This document shows, piece after piece, positions 6,877-11,403 of a DNA stretch of 11,403 nt. Source of the stretch: Chloroflexia bacterium. Its GTDB lineage: Bacteria; Chloroflexota; Chloroflexia; Thermomicrobiales; JALYUS01. Every line of letters begins with the position of its first letter. The stretch's first letter is position 1. Made by a program: the position numbers and the translations under genes. Location: positions 1 to 11,403 of the forward strand of contig JAICIL010000133.1 in NCBI GenBank assembly GCA_025924435.1, in the 5' to 3' direction. The notes beneath the pieces are model-generated. The model was not told where the DNA came from. It did not search any database and worked only from the letters and a program-made list of their open reading frames with translations.

Positions 6877-7539
6877 TTACGGCGAGAGGCGCTCGATGCG
6901 CCATGTTTCGTCCGGCTGGCGCGCGTAGCGGAGGCGGTCGTGCAGGCGGCTGGGGCGGCCTTGCCAGAACTCGACCGTCTCCGGGGTCACGCGATAGCCG
7001 CCCCAGAAGGGCGGCAGCGGGATGTCGCCCTCCCCGAATTGCGCCGTCAGCGCCGCCAGACGCGCCTCCAGCGGCGCGCGCCCATGGAGCACGCTGCTCT
7101 GCTTCGAGGTCCACGCGCCGAGGCGGCTGCCGCGCGGCCGGGATTGGAAATAGGCGTCCGATTCTTCGTGCGAGACCTTCGCCACCGCGCCGGTGATCCG
7201 CACCTGCCGGTGCAGTTCCACCCAGTGGAAGACGAGCGCGGCGACCGGATTTTCCGCCAACTCCCGCCCCTTGTGGCTCTCGTAATTCGTGTAGAAGACG
7301 AAGCCGCGCGCGTCGAACCCCTTGAGCAGCACGATCCGCGCGGAGGGCACGCCCGCCCGCGTCGCCGTCGCGACGGTCATCGCGTTCGGTTCGGGCACCT
7401 TCGCGGCGAGCGCCTGCTCGAACCAGCGCGTGAACTGCGCCACGGGGTCGGCGTCCACATCGCCTTCATCGAGGCCCATCCCGGCATACTCGTGTCGGAG
7501 CGCGGCGACCGCGCGGCCAATCTCGGTGGTATCATCCAT
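6877..7539 (-). CDS. pdxH: Pyridoxamine/pyridoxine 5'-phosphate oxidase
   Basis: This cytosolic FMN enzyme oxidises pyridoxamine or pyridoxine 5'-phosphate to PLP, the last step of vitamin B6 salvage. The 220-residue product is close to the usual length of the family (E. coli PdxH has 218). Visible signatures are RIVLLKG (68-74), [11 protein letters not shown] (81-91), RQVRITG (111-117), [11 protein letters not shown] (133-143) and PPFWGGYRV. The C-terminal family signature [14 protein letters not shown] (189-202) supplies the FMN/PLP-binding Arg and His. The start is the ATG whose product begins MDDTTEIG, preceded by a G-rich GGGGCGAGAG stretch; open frame further upstream would add residues not typical for the family. 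The gene is divergent from the heme monooxygenase gene and upstream of the serine hydrolase. A PLP-dependent decarboxylase is encoded elsewhere in the window, but not adjacent. Confidence 0.97.
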   Translation of the reverse strand: MDDTTEIGRAVAALRHEYAGMGLDEGDVDADPVAQFTRWFEQALAAKVPEPNAMTVATATRAGVPSARIVLLKGFDARGFVFYTNYESHKGRELAENPVAALVFHWVELHRQVRITGAVAKVSHEESDAYFQSRPRGSRLGAWTSKQSSVLHGRAPLEARLAALTAQFGEGDIPLPPFWGGYRVTPETVEFWQGRPSRLHDRLRYARQPDETWRIERLSP

Positions 7540-7673
7540 CGTGCGCTCTCGCCCCTTCCCCCGAATACCGGCCGGATACGCTCGCTCCATCATAGCGCAT
7601 TCGCTGTGAACCGAGCGCGCGATACGGTATGCTCCGGATGACGCCAATTGTTGCACGCGCGAAGGAGCGGACG
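7540..7673. promoter_or_regulatory. Divergent promoter region between pdxH and the heme monooxygenase gene
   Basis: Both genes must be read outward from this 134-base gap. On the minus strand a TATGAT -10-like box lies at 7594-7589. On the plus strand TATGCT lies at 7628-7633. Neither has a good -35 at normal spacing; TTCACA on the minus strand at 7610-7605 is only 10 bases from TATGAT. The calls are therefore weak. Confidence 0.3.
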
Positions 7674-7964
7674 ATGTACGTGGTAATGAACCGGCTCACC
7701 GTCGCGCCCAATCAGGCGGGCCATCTCGAACAGGGTTTCTCGCAGAGCGCGGGGCGGATGCGCGGCGTGCCCGGCTGCCTGCATTTCACCCTGCTCAGGG
7801 AAGAGGGCGTCGCGGGCGATCCGGTCTATGTCGCCCTGACCCAGTGGGAAGACGAGGCGGCCTTCACCGCGTGGACCGAGAGCGACTCCTTCCGCCGCGC
7901 GCACGCGAATGCCGGGCAATCGGGCGCGATGGGCGAAGTACACGCATATACCGCTATCTTCTAA
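7674..7964 (+). CDS. Heme-degrading monooxygenase, IsdG/HmoA type (antibiotic biosynthesis monooxygenase fold)
   Basis: The 96-residue protein is the normal length for a single-domain dimeric ferredoxin-like monooxygenase. It matches the IsdG family in detail. NRLTV near the N-terminus gives N6, and [19 protein letters not shown] gives W67 and H77, with spacing nearly identical to the Asn7-Trp66-His76 triad of staphylococcal IsdG, where His binds the heme iron. Such enzymes open heme in the cytosol to release iron. The start is supported by AAGGAG (7662-7667), 6 bases before the ATG; an upstream in-frame ATG at 7629 lacks such a site. The stop codon directly touches a palindromic element. No heme transporter or iron regulator is in the window, so use for iron acquisition versus heme recycling cannot be decided. 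Confidence 0.9.
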   Translation: MYVVMNRLTVAPNQAGHLEQGFSQSAGRMRGVPGCLHFTLLREEGVAGDPVYVALTQWEDEAAFTAWTESDSFRRAHANAGQSGAMGEVHAYTAIF

Positions 7965-8107
7965 CCTAACCCCCACTGCCCAGAGGGCGCCCGCTTCCCG
8001 ACGCGGGAAGGGGAGCGAGCCTGCGCAAGACCGGGGCGTTGATCGGAACGTTCGGATGATCGGACTGAGTCACCCCTTCCCGACGCGGGAAGGGGGCGGG
8101 GGTTAGG
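7965..8107. repeat. 143-bp MITE-like element with terminal inverted repeats and two internal hairpins
   Basis: The 10-base ends are exact inverted repeats: CCTAACCCCC at 7965-7974 and GGGGGTTAGG at 8098-8107. Inside are two copies of a hairpin core. CTTCCCG-ACG-CGGGAAG is at 7994-8010. The longer CCCCTTCCCG-ACG-CGGGAAGGGG is at 8073-8095. The element begins on the base after the TAA of the heme monooxygenase gene and ends two bases before the ATG of the phosphodiesterase gene, so it forms the whole intergenic region. Its right end supplies the only purine-rich stretch (GGGGGTTAGGAA) available as a ribosome-binding site for the next gene. No transposase is encoded. The hairpins could end or weaken read-through from the upstream gene. 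Confidence 0.88.
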
Positions 8108-8109
8108 AA

Positions 8110-9600
8110 ATGCCGCACACACAGCGCATCATCCTCATCGTTTGGGACGGCATGCGACCCGATCTCGTCGGCGCGGAGTTGACGCCGAATTTGCAGGCAT
8201 TCGCGGCCCGGAGCGCGGTCTATCGCCGCGCCACGGGCGTCTTCCCCTCCGTCACACGGCCGACGACGTCGAGCGTCAGCACCGGCGCGTATCCGGCGGG
8301 GCACGGCGTGCTCGGCAATCTCTTCCTCGGCCCGCCCGGCGACCGCGTACCGATTGACACCGGCGAGCGCGCCGATCTCGAACGGCTCCGCGCGATCAAT
8401 GGCGGGCGCATCCTCCGGCTGCCGACGTTGGCCGAGGCGCTCGCCGGCGCGGGGAAGCGGCTCGTCGTGATGGGCAGCGGGACGACCGGGCAGGCGACGC
8501 TCCTCGACCCGGAGCGCACGGCGACGACGATTCACACCGCCTTCACCTGGCCGGAGCCGCTGATGGCGACGCTCGGCGAGCGGTTCGGCCCGCCCCCCGC
8601 GAAGGCGATCCCCGTGCAGGCCGCGCACGACTGGCTCACCGATGTGCTGCTGGAATATGTCCTGCCCGATCTCGCGCCGGATGTCGTGCTGATGTGGCTC
8701 TGCGAGCCGGATGCGAGCCAGCACGCGCGCGGCCTCGGCTCCCCGGAAGCGCGGGAAGCGACGCGCGGCAACGACGCGCGGCTCGGTCGCATCCTCGCGG
8801 CAATCGCGGCGAGCGACGTGCCGACAACCGTCATCGTCGCGTCCGACCACGGACATAGCACCGTGACGGGCATGGTGCAGATGCGCGATGCGCTAGAAGG
8901 CGCGGGCTTCGGCGCGGCGGTTGCCCGCGAGCGGATACGCACCTCGGACAGCATGATCCTCGTTGAGGACGGCCCCGGCGCGGCCACGCTCCGCGATGGC
9001 GTGGGGGCGTGGCTGCGAGAGCAGCCGTGGGTCGGCGCGTTCGTTGACTGGTCGCGGCATGAGGCGTCGGACGGTATCCTCACGCCCGCCCTGCTCTGGA
9101 ACGGGCGCGATCCGTCATCCCTCCCCTACGCGCCGACCTTCACCTACTCGCACGCCTGGACCGACGCGCCGAACGCGCACGGCATCTCCGGCAGCGCGCT
9201 GACGGGATATGCCGCCGGACTCGCCGACCTCGCGCGGCTGCAAGGGTCAATTGTCGGCCTCAACCGCCTCACCGCGACGCACGGCACCCTCAGCCCGCGC
9301 GACCAGCGGACGGTGCTGATCGTCGGCGGCGCGAATGCCCGCCCCGGCGCGCTCGAACTCCCGGCGGGCGTCGTTGACATCGCGCCGACGATCCTCGCCC
9401 TGCTCGGCCTCCCGCCGCTGGCGGACGCCGATGGCCGCGTATTGGCCGAAGCCTTCACGACCGGCCCGCTCCCCGCGTCCGTTGACGTCCGCGCGGAATC
9501 GCCGCTCGCCGTCCCGAGTGGCGCGGTTCGACGGCAGTGGATCGGCACGACCGCATATCTGGAAACGACGTTCCACACATCCGCGCTCGGCAATCAGTGA
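8110..9600 (+). CDS. Type I phosphodiesterase/nucleotide pyrophosphatase-like enzyme (alkaline phosphatase superfamily)
   Basis: The 496-residue protein has the two-metal site of the NPP family. D13 is in VWDGMRPD. T49 in FPSVTRPTTSSVSTGAYPAGHG is the likely nucleophile. D201 and H205 are in EPDASQHARG, D246 and H247 in ASDHGHST, and H357 in NAHGISG. A late VVDIAPTILALLGLP segment is typical of the superfamily C-terminus. Members cleave phosphodiesters, pyrophosphates or phosphonates; the substrate is not determined here. No signal peptide is seen (the N-terminus is MPHTQRIILIVWDG, a beta-strand into the active site), so it is probably cytosolic. The start at 8110 directly follows the repeat, with GGGGG about 7 bases or AGG 2 bases upstream. 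The gene may be read from the upstream monooxygenase promoter through the element, or from a promoter within it that I cannot identify. It is convergent with the PsiE-family gene. Confidence 0.9.
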   Translation: MPHTQRIILIVWDGMRPDLVGAELTPNLQAFAARSAVYRRATGVFPSVTRPTTSSVSTGAYPAGHGVLGNLFLGPPGDRVPIDTGERADLERLRAINGGRILRLPTLAEALAGAGKRLVVMGSGTTGQATLLDPERTATTIHTAFTWPEPLMATLGERFGPPPAKAIPVQAAHDWLTDVLLEYVLPDLAPDVVLMWLCEPDASQHARGLGSPEAREATRGNDARLGRILAAIAASDVPTTVIVASDHGHSTVTGMVQMRDALEGAGFGAAVARERIRTSDSMILVEDGPGAATLRDGVGAWLREQPWVGAFVDWSRHEASDGILTPALLWNGRDPSSLPYAPTFTYSHAWTDAPNAHGISGSALTGYAAGLADLARLQGSIVGLNRLTATHGTLSPRDQRTVLIVGGANARPGALELPAGVVDIAPTILALLGLPPLADADGRVLAEAFTTGPLPASVDVRAESPLAVPSGAVRRQWIGTTAYLETTFHTSALGNQ

Positions 9601-9610
9601 GCGGCGCGTC

Positions 9611-9662
9611 GTTGGTAGCGCAGGCTTTCCAACCCGCGTCAGCGAACGTCAACGAGCGGGTT
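9611..9662. repeat. Repeat fragment and inverted repeat between convergent genes (possible shared terminator)
   Basis: GTTGGTAGCGCAGGCTTTCC at 9611-9630 resembles the core of the foldback at the right end of the window (GTTGGT, then GCAGGCTTTCC near 11312-11332). It is followed by AACCCGC (9631-9637) and its complement GCGGGTT (9656-9662), with an 18-base loop. The right arm touches the stop codon of the PsiE-family gene. It could help end transcription of both convergent genes. There is no long T-run, so terminator function is only inferred. Confidence 0.55.
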
Positions 9663-10216
9663 TACGTCACTTCACGCCGTGCCAGCAGGTAGAGCGCGAC
9701 GACAATCAGGAGGATCACGACCGCATTGATGCCGAGGTCTATCATCCGGCGGGTGAAATCCTCGCGCGAGAGTTGCCGCTGCGTCTCGCCGCTGATGCTC
9801 ATCTCCGCGCCGATGGCGAGGATGCGGCGCGTCGCCGAGATCGCGCCGATAAAGAGGACCGGCCGGAGCGACGCGCCACCCTCCTCGATGTACGAGAGCA
9901 CGGTGCGCAACACTTCCATGATAATCATGACGAGCAGCAGATCGTTGACGAGCGTGATGACCGCCTGCGGGAAGCCGCCTTCCCCGTGCCCGTTCAGATT
10001 CTGGACAAAGGTGACGACCGTGTAGCCGAGCATCGCCAGCGCACCCACGAGGAAGACAAGGCCGACGAGGACGTAGACGAAGGTATCCGCCCCATTCAGC
10101 CACGGCGTGACGGCATGCCGCAGCCGCGCAGCCTGCGGGCTATGTTCATGATGCGCGGAGGAGCCTTCAGCACCCGCCTCTCCGCGCTCCATCGCTGACA
10201 CGCGTTCATCGTGCAC
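9662..10216 (-). CDS. PsiE-family (phosphate-starvation-inducible E) inner-membrane protein
   Basis: The product has 184 residues from the chosen GTG. A polar, His/Glu-rich N-terminus (1-40) is followed by four hydrophobic segments at about 46-71, 87-107, 119-136 and 162-179. The pattern of a second segment VNDLLLVMIIMEVLRTVLSYIEE, then RPVLFIGAISATRRILAIGAEM, and a Lys/Arg-bounded last helix fits PsiE-family proteins. Their role is unknown beyond induction by phosphate shortage in E. coli. The start is uncertain. GTG at 10216 has GGAGGG (10230-10225) at 8 bases spacing. ATG at 10246 and GTG at 10261 lack such a site, and a TATACT -10-like box at 10272-10267 would place the transcript start close to 10261. 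The family call rests on topology and motif resemblance. Confidence 0.75.
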   Translation of the reverse strand: MHDERVSAMERGEAGAEGSSAHHEHSPQAARLRHAVTPWLNGADTFVYVLVGLVFLVGALAMLGYTVVTFVQNLNGHGEGGFPQAVITLVNDLLLVMIIMEVLRTVLSYIEEGGASLRPVLFIGAISATRRILAIGAEMSISGETQRQLSREDFTRRMIDLGINAVVILLIVVALYLLARREVT

Positions 10217-10266
10217 GCGGGCGTCCCTCCGCTTGTCCAGTACCATTCCAATCGTGAACACACGTC

Positions 10267-10272
10267 AGTATA
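10267..10272 (-). promoter_or_regulatory. -10-like TATACT upstream of the PsiE-family gene
   Basis: TATACT (read on the minus strand) differs from consensus at one base. TTGACG lies upstream at 10289-10284, but only 11 bases away, too close for a standard sigma-70 promoter. A start near 10260 would give a leader of about 45 bases to the GTG at 10216. Confidence 0.3.
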
Positions 10273-10302
10273 GTGGCAGTCGCCGTCAACCACCAGCGGA
10301 TT

Positions 10303-10340
10303 GAAACCGGGGCAAACCGCGAAGCGGTTCAAGCGGTTTC
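10303..10340. repeat. Relic end of the 3783-3921 repeat family, with a hairpin after the amidohydrolase gene
   Basis: GAAACCGGGG at 10303-10312 is identical to the left end of the repeat at 3783. The next 8 bases (CAAACCGC against AGAACCGC) differ at two positions. GGTTTC closes the other side at 10335-10340. Within it AACCGC-GAA-GCGGTT (10315-10329) forms a tight hairpin directly at the amidohydrolase stop codon (TGA at 10331-10329), so it could serve as a weak terminator on the minus strand. The T-run is only two or three bases. Confidence 0.5.
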
Positions 10341-11201
10341 CGGCGATCCCGTGGCGAAGGACCAGATCGTCATCGCGGTGCGGCCGAGGACCCACCGCTT
10401 GTCGTCTTCCAGCAGAAAGGGGAGGTGCTGCGTGATGATCGCCAGTTCCTTGTCGAGCGGGAGCGAGCGGCGCGCGCCGGGATAGCCGGTGCCCCAGAGG
10501 AGGCGCGCCGCGCCGAACGCCTCGTAGAGCATCTTCACCCAGGGGAAGACATCGCGGTACGGGTACTCCTTCGTGCGCGAGGCGAGCGAGAGCGCGGAAA
10601 CCTTGACGTAGGTGTTCGGCAAATCCGAGAGCGCGAGGATGTTCGAGAAGTACGGATACGGCGGCGGCTCGGTGATATCCGGCTTGCCGAGATGGTCAAC
10701 GACCACCTTGACGCCGGGGTAGCGATTGGCAATTTCGAGGAGCCGCCATGCCTGCGGCGGGTGCATCTGCACATTGATCACCGCGCCGAGTTCCTGCGCC
10801 GTCTCCCACAATGCATAATTGCGCGGCGCGCTCACCCACGCGGGGTCGCGGTCGCGCACCATGTTCAGCCGGAACCCGGCCATGCCCGCCGCCATCCAAG
10901 TGCGCAGATCGGCGGCGTTCGTCCTCGCATCCGGGTCAATCAGCCCGTGCGCCGCGAACAGGTCCGGGTGCGCCGCCGCGCTCTCCACGACATACCGATT
11001 GTTCCAGCCGGACGTGCTCGGCTGCACGAGGACGGTATGCGCGACGCCCACCGCCGCGTTATCGGCCAGCACGTCCTCGATCGGCGCGTCCCCCGTCGGC
11101 AGCGGGACATCGGGGAGGGTCTGTTCGAGCGTGTAGCGCGGCGGGTCAATCTTCCAGACGTGCATGTGCGTGTCCACGATAGGGCCGACACCGGTTGACA
11201 T
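10329..11201 (-). CDS. Amidohydrolase-2 family metal-dependent hydrolase with Asp-to-Gly change at the usual catalytic position
   Basis: The 290-residue protein is a TIM-barrel amidohydrolase of the PF04909 type. The metal-binding D10-T-H12-M-H14-V-W opens the first strand. H147 (VQMHP) and H170 (VVVDHLGKPD) are the later histidines. The segment LLWGTGYPGARRS (234-246) aligns with the family motif WG[ST]D[WY]P, but has G239 where the catalytic and metal-binding Asp normally sits. Family members hydrolyse lactones or decarboxylate cyclic acids; the substrate here is unknown, and the altered residue means the activity may differ. The ATG at 11201 is chosen because AAGGAGG lies 8 bases upstream; an upstream in-frame start at 11234 has no such site. 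The gene is probably transcribed alone. A short inverted repeat ATTGGT...ACCAAT (11262-11267 and 11283-11288) upstream is a weak operator candidate. Confidence 0.88.
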   Translation of the reverse strand: MSTGVGPIVDTHMHVWKIDPPRYTLEQTLPDVPLPTGDAPIEDVLADNAAVGVAHTVLVQPSTSGWNNRYVVESAAAHPDLFAAHGLIDPDARTNAADLRTWMAAGMAGFRLNMVRDRDPAWVSAPRNYALWETAQELGAVINVQMHPPQAWRLLEIANRYPGVKVVVDHLGKPDITEPPPYPYFSNILALSDLPNTYVKVSALSLASRTKEYPYRDVFPWVKMLYEAFGAARLLWGTGYPGARRSLPLDKELAIITQHLPFLLEDDKRWVLGRTAMTIWSFATGSPETA

Positions 11202-11292
11202 GAGGCATGCCTCCTTCCGCGATGCGTGAACCATCGGCAGTGACGTTCACCTCGGAGTGCGATTGGTCCGGCTAAGTGGGTCACCAATGGTC

Positions 11293-11403
11293 GTTTGACG
11301 GCGGGATTTCTGTTGGTGGGGGCAGGCTTTCCCGCCTGCCGTCCCGCCTCCGAGAGACAGGCGGGAAAGCCTGCCCCCACCAACAGAAATCCCGCCGTCA
11401 AAC
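11293..11403. repeat. Perfect foldback repeat: two 46-bp arms, 19-base loop, at the window edge
   Basis: The left arm 11293-11338 (starting GTTTGACGGCGGGATTTC) is the exact reverse complement of the right arm 11358-11403, which ends with the last base of the window. The loop is 11339-11357. The arms contain GCAGGCTTTCCCGCCTG, itself partly palindromic, and are related to the fragment at 9611. It lies upstream of the amidohydrolase gene. The arm could extend further outside the window. The remaining non-coding bases 11202-11292 hold the amidohydrolase ribosome-binding site and no other clear feature. Confidence 0.93.

Noticed and set aside
7994..8095. Two copies of CTTCCCGACGCGGGAAG considered as a CRISPR-like array
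   Set aside because: There are only two copies, each part of a larger element with terminal inverted repeats, and no cas genes are near.
7966..8856. 296-codon minus-strand open frame opposite the phosphodiesterase
   Set aside because: It is antisense to the metal-binding motifs of the phosphodiesterase and ends in the TIR element; Arg-rich shadow frame.
9455..9652. Small minus-strand open frame with a GWKACAT-like peptide
   Set aside because: That peptide is the translation of the GCAGGCTTTCC dispersed repeat, and the frame overlaps the end of the phosphodiesterase gene.
1..11403. A coordinated novel multi-gene system (defence, toxin-antitoxin or secondary-metabolite cluster)
   Set aside because: Genes alternate in strand, are mostly single units, and belong to unrelated housekeeping or envelope families. 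Nothing links them mechanistically beyond the weak associations stated.

Overview
The window looks like a short, very GC-rich bacterial contig of about 11.4 kb. Codon third positions are mostly G or C, Shine-Dalgarno sites are purine-rich, and several -10 boxes are close to the sigma-70 consensus. The Thr/Pro-rich linker of the secreted deacetylase, the small 'sunset'-domain exported protein and the GC-rich palindromic repeats between genes resemble what is seen in Chloroflexota (for example Thermomicrobia-like lineages). That assignment is inference, because there is no rRNA or marker gene here. The odd length, and the end of the window at exactly the outer edge of a foldback repeat, suggest a contig broken at a repeat.

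Layout from left to right. (1) A group II PLP-dependent decarboxylase on the minus strand, cut off by the window start at its C-terminus. (2) Divergent from it, a small exported sunset-domain protein. (3) A perfect 46-bp palindrome, then a ThDP-dependent acetolactate-synthase-like enzyme. (4) A 139-bp palindromic repeat filling most of the gap before a membrane-anchored NodB-type polysaccharide deacetylase. (5) Convergent to that, an exported class A beta-lactamase-like serine hydrolase, preceded on the minus strand by pdxH (pyridoxamine 5'-phosphate oxidase), with a perfect 18-bp inverted repeat between them. (6) Divergent from pdxH, an IsdG/HmoA-type heme-degrading monooxygenase, a 143-bp element with terminal inverted repeats, and a type I phosphodiesterase/nucleotide pyrophosphatase-like enzyme. 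(7) Convergent to that, a PsiE-family membrane protein, then an amidohydrolase-2 family enzyme, both on the minus strand. (8) A perfect foldback of two 46-bp arms at the right edge.

The genes look like ordinary housekeeping and cell-envelope functions in mostly single-gene units, not a dedicated pathway. Possible links are weak: pdxH makes the PLP cofactor that the decarboxylase needs; the deacetylase and serine hydrolase are both exported and may act on the wall; PsiE and the phosphodiesterase both touch phosphate biology. No defence system, CRISPR array, transposase, tRNA or rRNA was found. The least explained features are the palindromic elements occupying at least five intergenic gaps, and the complete absence of the hexamer class RTCGAY. 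That absence is visible as a strict codon choice: Ile-Asp is never ATC-GAY and Val-Asp is never GTC-GAY. I see no convincing undescribed multi-gene system.
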